From: Sphingomonadales bacterium UBA1936
GTDB taxonomy: Bacteria > Pseudomonadota > Alphaproteobacteria > Sphingomonadales > Sphingomonadaceae
DNA: 64,000 bases
Assembly: GCA_002336985.1 (NCBI GenBank)
Contig: DDFE01000151.1
Span: 1 to 64,000, forward strand
Direction of reading: 5' to 3'
Part shown: piece by piece, positions 1 to 8,719 of the stretch
Numbering within the stretch: the stretch's first letter is position 1
Layout of the letters: each line of letters opens with the position of its first letter
Translations under genes and position numbers: made by a program
The notes under the pieces: model-generated
Seen by the model: only the letters and a program-made list of their open reading frames with translations
What the model was told of the DNA's origin: nothing
The model's database searches: none

Positions 1-2
1 CA

Positions 3-905
3 TTGCGCAAGTTTGAAACTGCATTGCAGAATGTGAAGACGATGTACGCCGCAGGCGTGCCGATTGCGCTGGGGACAGACGCAGGAATGCCGGGGACAAC
101 GCACGGCCCATCGACACTTCGCGAATTCGAACTTTTGGTTCGCGCCGGACTGACACCGGCCCAGGCCCTGATCGCTGGAACTGCGACGAGCGCAAAGATT
201 CTTGGCCTCGACGGCGACAGGGGAACAATCACGACCGGTAAACGCGCCGACCTCGTTCTTGTCGACGGAAAGCCATGGGAGCAGATCGCCGACGTACGGC
301 GCATCGATCGCGTTCTGATAGATGGCCGGTTGGTAGTGGGTGCAGGCGCGCCACCGCTGCCGCCGGGAAACGCGGCCGTCCGACTGGAGTCTGCCCAGGT
401 CGGCCCGTTGGTTGACGACTTCGAACGCCCCGACGGGCGCACAAGCCTCGACACTTTGCGTCTCGAAACGCCCGACGGCGGGATCGACCGCTCGGTTGAA
501 ATCACGCAGGTTGTACCGCGTGGAACGGGACACGCCCTGCAGCTTTCGGCACGGCTGGCGATCAAGGGCACTCCCTACGTCGGGGTCGCATTCCCTTTTA
601 CCCGCGGATCAGTGCAGCCAGTCAGCCTGGAGCGCTATCGCGGCATTCGCTTGGATCTAAAGGGTCATGGCGACATCGTCGTGCGCCTTACAGGACCTGA
701 CGGTAGCTGGGCGACGACCGTACAGGGGCTGCGTGACTGGAAGTCGTTTGCTATACCGTTTGCGGATTTGAAGCCCGGGACGCCCCGCCGGGGGCAGCAG
801 CAACTTCCATGGCATCCCAGCGCAATGTACGAGTTGGAAATTGGCGCATCGCGCGGTCCGGGGGATCGCCTTGCACTTGAACTCGACAATATTCGCTTTT
901 GGTAG
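3..905 (+). CDS. Amidohydrolase (imidazolonepropionase-like) with C-terminal CIA30 domain, 5' partial
   Basis: The reading frame is already open at the window edge, so the N-terminus and most of the metal-binding barrel lie outside. The visible N-terminal part has the GTDAG metal-ligand motif near residue 25 and the LGLDGDRGTITTGKRADLVL segment that closes amidohydrolase barrels of the COG1228 group. From about residue 135 a second domain begins (VDDFERPDG...) that resembles CIA30, a beta-sandwich carbohydrate-binding-like fold. Such enzymes cleave amide or cyclic amide bonds, and many are secreted; the signal region is not visible here. Family knowledge does not give a substrate. The nearby HutC-like regulator makes a link to imidazole or peptide breakdown possible, but that is inference. 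Confidence 0.8.
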   Translation: MRKFETALQNVKTMYAAGVPIALGTDAGMPGTTHGPSTLREFELLVRAGLTPAQALIAGTATSAKILGLDGDRGTITTGKRADLVLVDGKPWEQIADVRRIDRVLIDGRLVVGAGAPPLPPGNAAVRLESAQVGPLVDDFERPDGRTSLDTLRLETPDGGIDRSVEITQVVPRGTGHALQLSARLAIKGTPYVGVAFPFTRGSVQPVSLERYRGIRLDLKGHGDIVVRLTGPDGSWATTVQGLRDWKSFAIPFADLKPGTPRRGQQQLPWHPSAMYELEIGASRGPGDRLALELDNIRFW

Positions 906-1028
906 TTGAAGTGGCGATAATCAAAGGCGCCGACATGCACATCCGACGGCGATTGACCCGCAAAAGGAATCTACCACACGCGCCAGAAACCGAGCGCGTC
1001 GACATGGCGTACTGCCCGCTCGGATGAC

Positions 1029-1661
1029 CTACTTTCCAGCCGGTTCGACACTATTGGCGAGCGCGCTCCCCATCGACATGCCTTTCATCTCCGGCATAGC
1101 GTTCATCATCGCGTCGTGGTCCTCGGGCGCGCTTGCGATCGCGGCTTGATATTGCGCAGGTGTGAGTTTGGGCAACGTGCGGATGAACGCAACCATGTCC
1201 CAGATCAGCGTGTCGTTGTGCGTCACTCCCCATGCCGGCATCGCGCTGAGCTTCACACCATGCTTGATCATCCAGAACTGCTGTGCGGGGCTGTGCGCCT
1301 GGTTGACGGCAAGCTCGGGTGCCTTGGGATATAGGCCTTGGCTTATCTCGCTCTTCTCAAGACCGGGGCCCAAGTGGCAGCCACTGCACATTTCGGTGTA
1401 TAGTCCGGCACCCACCGCAATGCGCTTGGGATTATTCAGGTCGGTGGGGACCTCAATGTTGCGCGAACGGCTGGCAATTGAACGATCGCGTAGTTGTTCG
1501 ACGGCCCAATAGACGGGGCTCGAGTGCGGCGCGTCCGCCCCGATGTTGTAGATACCCAAGTAAACAAAAATGCTCGCGAACCCGGCGGCTACCAGCGCGG
1601 CGACCGCAATAAAAGCCGCGCTTGGCGCATGTCGCCGAAAATCCAGAAATTGCCGTGCCAT
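1029..1661 (-). CDS. Membrane-anchored mono-heme c-type cytochrome with Met-rich tail
   Basis: A 210-residue protein with one N-terminal membrane segment (about residues 14-38), one CSGCH heme-binding motif near residue 93 and a later MPAWG that probably supplies the axial methionine. The cytochrome domain therefore faces the periplasm. The last 30 residues are rich in Met and Asp/His (DHDAMMNAMPEMKGMSMG), the style of periplasmic copper-binding tails. The start at 1661 was preferred over upstream codons because GAGGCGG precedes it and the membrane segment follows directly. Its electron partner is unknown. The next gene on the same strand is a heme membrane protein, so the two may form a short redox unit. 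Confidence 0.85.
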   Translation of the reverse strand: MARQFLDFRRHAPSAAFIAVAALVAAGFASIFVYLGIYNIGADAPHSSPVYWAVEQLRDRSIASRSRNIEVPTDLNNPKRIAVGAGLYTEMCSGCHLGPGLEKSEISQGLYPKAPELAVNQAHSPAQQFWMIKHGVKLSAMPAWGVTHNDTLIWDMVAFIRTLPKLTPAQYQAAIASAPEDHDAMMNAMPEMKGMSMGSALANSVEPAGK

Positions 1662-1984
1662 ACGCCGCCTCGCTTTATACCGGATCAGTGCGATCCACGG
1701 CGCACGGAGTACGCAGCATGACGCAGTGTCCATGCGATACATACGCATGCGGACGTGAAAACCCTCACCACCGTGGCAACCCGCCGCGCAACTGTTGCCC
1801 CGCTACGCGAGCCGTGAAAATCCGAACTGTAAAGATCAGATGATCGTGCCGAAACCTCGGGCTATTTCCTGCACGAATGAAATAGGCGCCGTCGCGCCCT
1901 TCGGACGGGACGAAACAAATGCCATCTTTGACTCAATGTGAATCAACTTAAAGTCCCGCAGGTAAAATGATATGGATAAACCCG
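1662..1984. other. Intergenic stretch between cytochrome and ferric-reductase-like gene
   Basis: No convincing gene is seen on either strand. The stretch holds the likely promoter of the cytochrome. Around 1790-1850 it contains fragments that resemble cobalamin-riboswitch core words, but the order is wrong and no B12 box follows. Confidence 0.5.
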
Positions 1985-2626
1985 CTAATTTACTTTGATA
2001 CGATATATGAAACCCTTCAACTGATACAACAAAATCAGTGCATAAATAGTTGTACTGAACAGAAATGGAATCGGGTTACGATTCTCGATGATTTGATATG
2101 CAAAGCCATGCGCCGCGGCAATCAGCGCGAACACGTAGGTCGATCTCTGGACAGTTTTCCATTGGCGAGTCCCAAGAGCGACGAGCGATCGATCGTTGGA
2201 AATCGCGAGGAGCACGATGACGGCCAGTGTGGCGAGCAACCCAAGATCGTTCACAATACCGAATGCGTCGAAGCGCAAGGCGCTGATACCTGGGACCGCC
2301 TGTGGCTTGAAGAAATAAGATTGCATGTGTCCTCGGAAGTGGACATTCAGACCGGTAGCGACATGTGCGATCGCGAAAATGCCCGACCAGACGCCTAGAT
2401 GTCGACGCGAGTGTGACGAATTTAGAGGTCGTTGCCCTTTCAGAACGCGAAGCGGACCCACGAGCAGAGTCGCCCCAAGAAGCGCTATCGACGCATAGGC
2501 GAGCGACAAACTTGCAAACTGCCATCCATCGCGCGGGTGCGCCAGAATGCTCGGCAAAATTCCGATGACGGCTCCACCTATCGCGCAGATGATGTCCAAC
2601 CCGTAGCGCGTTACGCTTGATGTCAT
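1985..2626 (-). CDS. Ferric-reductase-like transmembrane heme protein
   Basis: A 213-residue polytopic protein with about six hydrophobic segments and the paired-histidine pattern of the ferric reductase-like transmembrane domain (HRRHLGVWSG, then AIAHVATGLNVHFRGH, then AAHGFAY). Family members such as MsrQ and FRE-type proteins carry b hemes across the inner membrane. There is no cytosolic FAD/NADPH domain here, so electrons must come from a partner protein. The start at 2626 (MTSSVTR) puts a normal membrane protein N-terminus first; earlier in-frame codons would add a polar extension with no known counterpart. It lies upstream of the cytochrome on the same strand. Its role may be metal reduction or a quinol link, which is inference. 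Confidence 0.7.
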   Translation of the reverse strand: MTSSVTRYGLDIICAIGGAVIGILPSILAHPRDGWQFASLSLAYASIALLGATLLVGPLRVLKGQRPLNSSHSRRHLGVWSGIFAIAHVATGLNVHFRGHMQSYFFKPQAVPGISALRFDAFGIVNDLGLLATLAVIVLLAISNDRSLVALGTRQWKTVQRSTYVFALIAAAHGFAYQIIENRNPIPFLFSTTIYALILLYQLKGFIYRIKVN

Positions 2627-3356
2627 AGTCGTGAACTCAAACGCACGTCCCGATGAAGTGACGGTAGCGAAAATTCTTTCACAGGTCCTCACGTGTTCCG
2701 TTCTGCCGGGTTAATGCAAACGCTCTTATCCAAGGCAACCGAGATGTCCTCTACTGTTGGCTTCGCGCTGCCACCGAATGCGCCGACCGATCAAGTACAC
2801 TGTCGTCTGCGTCGATTTCTAAAACCTCACATGCCGCCCATATACCGGGCCTTTCAAAATTGCCGTGTCGGGCACCGGGTCACTCGGTCGGCGTCAATAC
2901 GCGCCTCCCGCGCGCGAAGAAATTCGTCGATATGGTTTGGAGTTGTCGTTTGCCGTCTGACAGACATGTACTGGCAAAGGGAGCCGTTTCGCGCCCGATT
3001 TAAGCCGATTAATGTGCCTGCCCGCGCCAAGGCGGGGAGTGCGTGCAATCGAGTAGCTCTGCTCACCGTGGAGCTCACCTGCCGACCGCAATCATTAGCG
3101 AAGTGACGTCTGCTTGGACGACGGTGCGACATTTCTGAGCGAAAACTCAGCCTGTGGAAACAGGGCATTCGCTTTTCGCCTTGCGGGGCTCAGATCAAGG
3201 CTTGCTTCGGGAAAGAGCCGTCATAACCTTCATTACGCTCACCGCTCAAAAGTTGCACCGAGCGGTTGGATTTCAAACAACGTTGCTCGTACAGACGGGG
3301 CCATGGATGCGCGTTTGCTCACTTCACTCGACACGGCAGGAAAAGGCGATGAATCA
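2627..3356. other. Divergent intergenic stretch, no gene recognised
   Basis: About 730 bases between the divergent heme-protein gene and the HutC-like gene. Short open frames on both strands have no family resemblance and no good ribosome binding site. The frame of the regulator stays open back to 3114, but that part has unusual composition and lies outside the conserved domain. No clear operator or terminator was seen. Confidence 0.5.
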
Positions 3357-4100
3357 ATGCGCAGGGGCGGAGTCGCCGATGGTGACGGCGACGGTGCGAC
3401 GCCCCGCTACATAGCGATCAAGCAGAGTATTTGCGACGAGATCAGAGAGGGCCGGCTGAAACCCGGCGATCGTGTTTCCTCCGAAGCAGAACTTGTGGAT
3501 CGCTTTCACGTCTCGCGTATGACAGCGAACCGGGCACTCCGCGAACTTCAGGCGGCACGAGTTCTCGTACGGCGTGCCGGTGTCGGATCCTTTGTTGCCG
3601 AACCCAAGCCGATCGGCCAGATGATCGAAATCCGCAACATTGCGGAGGAGGTTCGCGAGCGGGGTCATGCCTATCGCGCGCGCGTCATCGAAAATCGTGA
3701 AATACGCGCAGGTGTCGAAACCGCGGCGCTTCTGGAGGTGCTGGTCGGAACGAAACTGTTTCACTCGATCATTGTGCACCATGAAGCTGAATTTCCGATC
3801 CAGCTTGAGGAACGATTTGTATTGGCATCGGTGGCGCCAGATTATGCGAAGCTGGATTTCACGCTGATCACGCCAAACCAGTATCTGACGCGCATCGCTC
3901 CGCTGGAGCGCGTTGAGCATCGTGTATGTGCGAAGATGCCGGACAAACGGACTCGTGTGATGTTAGGGCTGTCCGATAGCGAGCCGGTGCTGCAAATGAC
4001 CCGCCGCACTTGGAGCCGGTCGCGTCTCGTTTCACATGCGTGGCTCACCCACCCCGGTACGCGATTTGAGCTTTCGGCGGCCTTCTCGATCGACGACTAA
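3357..4100 (+). CDS. GntR family transcriptional regulator, HutC type
   Basis: A 247-residue protein with an N-terminal winged helix (YIAIKQSICDEI...; recognition region VSRMTANRALREL around residues 55-67) and a C-terminal UTRA ligand-binding domain. The UTRA part contains the HutC-style EIRNIAEEVRERG segment and the ITPNQYLTRIAPLERVEH stretch. HutC proteins repress histidine-utilisation genes and release DNA when urocanate or a related imidazole binds. The start at 3357 was chosen because AAAAGG lies ten bases upstream; 3303 is an alternative. It converges with the TonB receptor/PepSY operon with only five bases between stop codons, and that operon has a HutC-type palindrome at its promoter. 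Its ligand here is unproven. Confidence 0.85.
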   Translation: MRRGGVADGDGDGATPRYIAIKQSICDEIREGRLKPGDRVSSEAELVDRFHVSRMTANRALRELQAARVLVRRAGVGSFVAEPKPIGQMIEIRNIAEEVRERGHAYRARVIENREIRAGVETAALLEVLVGTKLFHSIIVHHEAEFPIQLEERFVLASVAPDYAKLDFTLITPNQYLTRIAPLERVEHRVCAKMPDKRTRVMLGLSDSEPVLQMTRRTWSRSRLVSHAWLTHPGTRFELSAAFSIDD

Positions 4101-4105
4101 CAGCG

Positions 4106-4840
4106 TCAGGCAGTGACAGACGGAACGGCGGGTTTGAAACGCCTACGCAGCCAACGGAAGTCAGCGCGGCCGAAGCTCTTGAACAGGAGGTAAACGCCCG
4201 TCCCGGAAAGCCAGAGCACCCCAAAAGCGACAAAGATGATCAGCGGGTGATTGAAGCTCTTTCGGTTCACATAATCCATATTATGCAACATCCAGAAAAA
4301 ATCCCACGTTCGCCAAGTATCGCCGCGCATCACGAGGAAGCGCCCGGTTTCGGCGGATATATAGGCGCTGCTATTTTCGGCGTCGTCAAAATCCACCCGC
4401 CACATGGCGCCGTCATAATCGCGCGATTCGAGGTTCGCTCTGGCAAGCCAGCTAACCTCTCGAACCGGCTTTTCGTTCATCAACACCGCGACATGCCGGG
4501 CAAGCGCCTTATCGATCGCGATGCGCTCGCCACTTGTTGCATCGATGAGCCGAACGCCCGTGCCGGTATTAATTTCATAGACCGGCCGGTCACCGACGTC
4601 GCGAAGTACGACGCCCAGGACGGTCTCGCCGCGCTGTAATCCGGCAAGATCGAAATAATCGCCGTTGGGCAGCGGGTGGACGTGCGGCGCGGCTGCACTG
4701 TGGCCGCCAACCTTTTCCTTGTCGAGCAGCGCCATAATCGAGCCGCTCAACGTCCAGAGCACGAACTGGAGTCCGAGCACAAGGCCTACCCATTTGTGAA
4801 TACGACGGAAAAAAAGCGGCGTCAGACGGATAGCTTTCAT
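4106..4840 (-). CDS. PepSY-associated transmembrane protein (second in operon)
   Basis: A 244-residue protein with an N-terminal membrane segment after RRIHKWVGLVLGLQFVLW, a periplasmic PepSY-like domain (about residues 60-180) and C-terminal membrane segments preceded by DFFWMLHNMDY. This layout is typical of PepSY-TM proteins found next to TonB receptors, where some are proposed or shown to reduce ferric siderophores at the inner membrane. Its ATG overlaps the stop of the upstream paralogue by four bases, so the two are translationally coupled. AGGAAAAAGGG precedes the start. It is a diverged duplicate of the 4837-5541 protein, and the pair may act as a heterodimer (inference). Confidence 0.8.
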   Translation of the reverse strand: MKAIRLTPLFFRRIHKWVGLVLGLQFVLWTLSGSIMALLDKEKVGGHSAAAPHVHPLPNGDYFDLAGLQRGETVLGVVLRDVGDRPVYEINTGTGVRLIDATSGERIAIDKALARHVAVLMNEKPVREVSWLARANLESRDYDGAMWRVDFDDAENSSAYISAETGRFLVMRGDTWRTWDFFWMLHNMDYVNRKSFNHPLIIFVAFGVLWLSGTGVYLLFKSFGRADFRWLRRRFKPAVPSVTA

Positions 4841-5541
4841 CCCTTTTTCCTTTTCCGGCGCTTGAACGACCAGATCAGGAGCCAGGCGCCCGTCAGTGCC
4901 ATCGCAAATGCACTCCAAGTTGCCACGCGCAACAACGGGTTATTGACGTCGGTGCGCTTATCATAGTCCATGATGTGCAGCATCCAGACGAAATCATAGA
5001 TCCGCCAAAGGGCATGACGGCGAGAGATAAGTTCGCCGGTGGCAGGCGACAGGTAGAGCGTCGGACGATTCCATCCTTCGAACTCGACCTGCCAAAAGGG
5101 CGGCTTGCGCGACTGCATTTCCTGCGGCGCGGTCGTAAGAAGACGGACCGACAAGATCTTGCCATCGCCGGCGTAAATGCGCTGTGCCTGTGCCCTGATC
5201 TGAGCTTCAGTAAGACCGCTCATGGGCGCTCCGGTGTAAGCATCGAAAAGCCTGATGCCCTCGGGCGATTCTCCCCGCCACACCGGTCGATCGAACAGCC
5301 GTTGCAGGCGAATTTCGGACAAGCCTGGCGCAGCCGCAAGGATTTGGGACGGTTGCGCCAAGCGCGCGAGATCGAATGGTTGAGCTTTCGGCGTCCGAAC
5401 CAAATGGTCGCCGTGGATGATATCGATGTGAACCGCTACCATGTAGAAGCCCGTCAGCGTCCAGAGCAGGGCCTGAACGCCAACCAGCAGAGCCAACCAT
5501 TTGTGGGTCCGACGAACGAGAAGCGGCCAGCGGATCGCCAT
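4837..5541 (-). CDS. PepSY-associated transmembrane protein (first in operon)
   Basis: A 234-residue paralogue of the downstream gene. It has the same RRTHKWLALLVGVQALLW first membrane segment, a periplasmic PepSY region and the DFVWMLHIMDYDKRTDVNNPLLR motif before the last membrane helix. A strongly basic tail (KRRKRKKG) should lie in the cytoplasm. It starts ten bases after the TonB receptor stop codon, so it is in the same operon. The likely role is inner-membrane handling, perhaps metal reduction, of the compound imported by the receptor. The name rests on architecture and neighbourhood, not on known catalytic residues. Confidence 0.8.
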   Translation of the reverse strand: MAIRWPLLVRRTHKWLALLVGVQALLWTLTGFYMVAVHIDIIHGDHLVRTPKAQPFDLARLAQPSQILAAAPGLSEIRLQRLFDRPVWRGESPEGIRLFDAYTGAPMSGLTEAQIRAQAQRIYAGDGKILSVRLLTTAPQEMQSRKPPFWQVEFEGWNRPTLYLSPATGELISRRHALWRIYDFVWMLHIMDYDKRTDVNNPLLRVATWSAFAMALTGAWLLIWSFKRRKRKKG

Positions 5542-5551
5542 GGCAATATCC

Positions 5552-8254
5552 TTAGAACGCTGTCCTGAACCCAGCATAGAAGCGTCGACCAAGGAGATCG
5601 TACGTCATCGTGTCGGTATTCCCATCCGTAAAACTGCGAATATAGGGCGCGCCGCGATTGAACAGATTGTCGACACCCACCTGGAAGCGCGTTTTTTCAT
5701 TTACCTCGAACGCAAGCTGCACATTGTGATAAAATACATCGGGCGTTCGATACCCGATCTGGTTCGACGCGGCGTTGAAATCGGTTGCCGCCCCGATCCA
5801 CTGGGTCGACCACGTCGCACTGATGCCATCTTTTTTGGCGGTCAGAACGCCGTAGCCACGCCACTCCGGATAGCCACCGTTACCGCCGCCAATATACCCG
5901 GCGAAATAGATCGGAGCTCCGCCTGCGAAGGGGCTGATGACATATTGGTTGAGGTACGTAAGGTTCAGGTCGATCGATACGGCAACCGAGCCGATTGTGT
6001 GGCCGTAGACAAGCCCAAGGTCCAGACCACTCATCTCTTCGCGACCGGTGTTGATCGGTTGCGCCGAAAGATAGGTAACCTCCCCTGTCAGCACGCTGCG
6101 TGTGAAGTCTTTGCAGAAGGGGCTCGAAAGATTCTGGCTTGCATAACATACTGAAAGCTTTGTCGAGCCAGGAATCGCGCGGATCGCATCGGTGATCTTG
6201 ATATCGAACCAGTCGGCGGTCAGCGAGAGTCCGGGGATCAGCGCTCGGGGGGAGAAAACCGTGCCGACCGTCCACGTCGTCGAGCTTTCGGGCTGAAGCT
6301 TCTGGTTACCGCCCACTGTGGTCAGAATTGTCGTGCCAAGCTGGACATAGTTTGCGGGCACGCGCGATGCCTGGCAATTCGCGATGAGCGTCGCATTGCC
6401 GCTCGTCGAATATCGCGAGCAGGGATCGCTCGTTGTCAAATTTCCTTCCGAAACACCTCCGAACAGTTCGGGGACGTTGGGAATGCGGAAGCCAGTCCCA
6501 TAGGTTCCTCGGAGGCGGAGGCTCTCATTGAGCATCCAGTCGAGGCTGAACTTGTAATTCCAGGCGCTGCCGAAGAGATCGTAATTGGAATAGCGGACAG
6601 CACCATCGGCAGTGAGCCGCTTGAAGAATGGCTTGTCAGCGAGGATCGGGACCGACAGCTCAAAATACGCTTCCTTGGCCGTGCTGGATCCAGCGATCGG
6701 ACTTTGCTGGTTCGTGTTGGCAACGCCGAGCACCGTCAACGGATCGGGATTACGCCAGCCTTTCTCTTTGCGATAGACGACGCCGGTCGCAAACGACACC
6801 GAACCGGCGGGAAGGTCGAAAAGATTGCCGTTGAGGTCGGCCGTCAGGGTTGCGAGCTCATTGCCGCCGTAATCGCGCGACGTGAACAAGATATAGTTGA
6901 GCACTTGCGGCGTCAGATCGCCGTAGCCGAGATAGTCGGCACAGGGGATGGCGGCGCTCGGTGCAGTACTGCAAACGCTTGTGTTGAGGCTGTTCTGGAC
7001 GCGCTCGAGGTTCGCAATATTGGTGGAGCCGTCGACGCCTGTGTTGCGGCCAAAGCTTCCCGCCACTTCCCACGCCCAGTCGTTTGCGAATTTGCCGCGA
7101 AGGCCGAAGGTGCCTTGCCACGTGTCGGTTTGCTGGAAAAACTGGCGCGGACCGGGCTCGAGAAGACGTCGTTGAATAAGAACAATGTTCTGACCCGTCG
7201 GATTGGTAGGATTGCTCGCGGCGATAGACAGGTTGCGTAGCGTTCCCGGCGAAGCGATCTGGTTGGTTTTACGGAAGGTATACAGAAATTCGCCGAACGC
7301 CTCGATAGTGTCGGTGAGGTCATAGTGCGCGAAAACGGCGGTGCTGACCCGCTCAATCGGACTGACGGCATTGAGGAACGGATTAGAATTGAAGTTATGT
7401 TTCGCGGCGTTGTAAGGCTCATAGAAATTGCCGTCGCCGCCCAAAACCTGATTGAAATTTATCTGCTGACCATTTGGCAGCGCTGCACGTCCACCGATCG
7501 TCGAGGCGCTATTGACGCATGTGAGCGTTCCGGGTGTCGTTTCGCCGAGAGAACAGGGAGCGCGATCAGCCATGTTGACTGCCGAAGTCTTTTGATAGGT
7601 TACTGCCGCCATTATGCCGCCCCGGTCATTACGGGCGCCCCAGATAAGGTCAGCCGTAAAATCCGACCCGTCCCCCTGTTCGGTAATGCCTTGGCGTAAG
7701 CTCACGCCAAAGCCCTTGTAATCGGTGCGCGTAACGAGGTTGACGACGCCCGCCATCGCATCCGCACCATAGATCGCGGACGTTCCGTCCTTGAGGACGT
7801 CGGTGCGAGCCAACGCGACGACAGGGATCATGTTGAGGTCGGGTGACGAATTGGCACCCGTCCCGCCCGCGACCAATCTGCGTCCGTTGAGCAGTACCAG
7901 CGTGCGCTTGATGCCAAGTCCGCGCAGATTGACCTGCGCAGTGCCGTAGCCGTTGCCCGTCCAATAAGCCGAGGTCTGATTGCCAGCGAAACCCGCGTTG
8001 GCCGGGAGGCGCTGCAGGACAGTCTCGATGTTGACTACACCGGTGTTCTCGATCTGCTCCGCCGAGACGACAGTGGCTGGACCTACCCCAGCCAAGTCCT
8101 GCCGACGGATGCGTGATCCGGTAACGACGATGTCCGCGCTGCTCTTGGCGTCTTCCGCGCGCGCGGTGGACCCCGCCTCCGTTTGCGCAACAGCTGGAGC
8201 GGAAAAGCACGCTACAAGCGCGACTCCAGCAAGCAGAACTGACCTTATCGTCAT
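5552..8254 (-). CDS. TonB-dependent outer membrane receptor
   Basis: A 900-residue protein with a Sec signal peptide (cut near AVAQ-TEAG), a plug domain (VVTGSRIRRQDLAG, LNGRRLVAGG, DVLKDGTSAIYGADAMAGVVNLVTR) and a long beta-barrel that ends in the aromatic terminus GFRTAF. It is the OAR/CirA-like size class common in sphingomonads. It would bind a ligand outside the cell and import it using TonB energy. It is the first gene of an operon with two PepSY proteins. A HutC-type palindrome lies 44 bases upstream of the start, so expression is probably released by an imidazole-like ligand. The substrate is not evident from sequence. Confidence 0.93.
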   Translation of the reverse strand: MTIRSVLLAGVALVACFSAPAVAQTEAGSTARAEDAKSSADIVVTGSRIRRQDLAGVGPATVVSAEQIENTGVVNIETVLQRLPANAGFAGNQTSAYWTGNGYGTAQVNLRGLGIKRTLVLLNGRRLVAGGTGANSSPDLNMIPVVALARTDVLKDGTSAIYGADAMAGVVNLVTRTDYKGFGVSLRQGITEQGDGSDFTADLIWGARNDRGGIMAAVTYQKTSAVNMADRAPCSLGETTPGTLTCVNSASTIGGRAALPNGQQINFNQVLGGDGNFYEPYNAAKHNFNSNPFLNAVSPIERVSTAVFAHYDLTDTIEAFGEFLYTFRKTNQIASPGTLRNLSIAASNPTNPTGQNIVLIQRRLLEPGPRQFFQQTDTWQGTFGLRGKFANDWAWEVAGSFGRNTGVDGSTNIANLERVQNSLNTSVCSTAPSAAIPCADYLGYGDLTPQVLNYILFTSRDYGGNELATLTADLNGNLFDLPAGSVSFATGVVYRKEKGWRNPDPLTVLGVANTNQQSPIAGSSTAKEAYFELSVPILADKPFFKRLTADGAVRYSNYDLFGSAWNYKFSLDWMLNESLRLRGTYGTGFRIPNVPELFGGVSEGNLTTSDPCSRYSTSGNATLIANCQASRVPANYVQLGTTILTTVGGNQKLQPESSTTWTVGTVFSPRALIPGLSLTADWFDIKITDAIRAIPGSTKLSVCYASQNLSSPFCKDFTRSVLTGEVTYLSAQPINTGREEMSGLDLGLVYGHTIGSVAVSIDLNLTYLNQYVISPFAGGAPIYFAGYIGGGNGGYPEWRGYGVLTAKKDGISATWSTQWIGAATDFNAASNQIGYRTPDVFYHNVQLAFEVNEKTRFQVGVDNLFNRGAPYIRSFTDGNTDTMTYDLLGRRFYAGFRTAF

Positions 8255-8719
8255 GGCAATGCCCCCTTAGATTAACAAATCGTCAGCATCTTGATGCACC
8301 TGTATATACAAGTCAACGACTGATTGGTGCGATGGGTCCTATGGCGCGACAGGGAAACCGTACGATTGCCTGACGGTGAGGCGACGAACGCCTGGCCGGA
8401 TATTACGCCGCGCGACGGCGATACGCTTATCGTGGGAGCCGGCAGATCGCATCGGTCGCTCGTTTGTGCACATCGTCGGCGTAACAGGCGCCCTCCAGAA
8501 GCGCGCCTTCAGGCAAAAAGCGCTGACCGGCACGTCGAGACGACCTTTTCGAAGGCACGGTTCGTGTCCGACATTTTCGCATTACTCGCGGAATTCGGAC
8601 GCTCCCTATCCACGAGCGGATCAAAATAATGCTTGGATCACGCTCGCCGCTCGGAATTCGCGCCGCACCACGGTGACGGTCATCGCGGTCGGGCAAATTG
8701 GATGCGATCAGGATGGCAC
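8255..8719. other. Intergenic stretch upstream of the TonB receptor
   Basis: About 465 bases. The right end borders the stop of the thioredoxin-reductase-like gene and the left end is the receptor promoter. Apart from the palindrome at 8298-8313 nothing is recognised. Open frames of 65-100 codons on both strands resemble no known family. Confidence 0.5.
8298..8313. promoter_or_regulatory. HutC-type operator (near-perfect 16-bp palindrome)
   Basis: The sequence ACCTGTATATACAAGT is a palindrome with a single mismatched pair, and its core TGTATATACA is perfect. HutC-family repressors are known to bind TTGTATATACAA-like sites. It sits 44-59 bases before the ATG of the TonB receptor, a position suited to repression. 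A HutC-like gene lies at the other end of the same operon. Confidence 0.65.

Noticed and set aside
1780..1850. Fragments like a cobalamin riboswitch (GTGAAAATCCG followed by AACTGTAA)
   Set aside because: The conserved segments are not in the right order or spacing, no B12-box follows, and the neighbouring genes are unrelated to cobalamin.
3114..3356. N-terminal extension of the HutC-like regulator
   Set aside because: The extension lies outside the GntR domain, has no family counterpart, and a better start with AAAAGG spacing exists at 3357.
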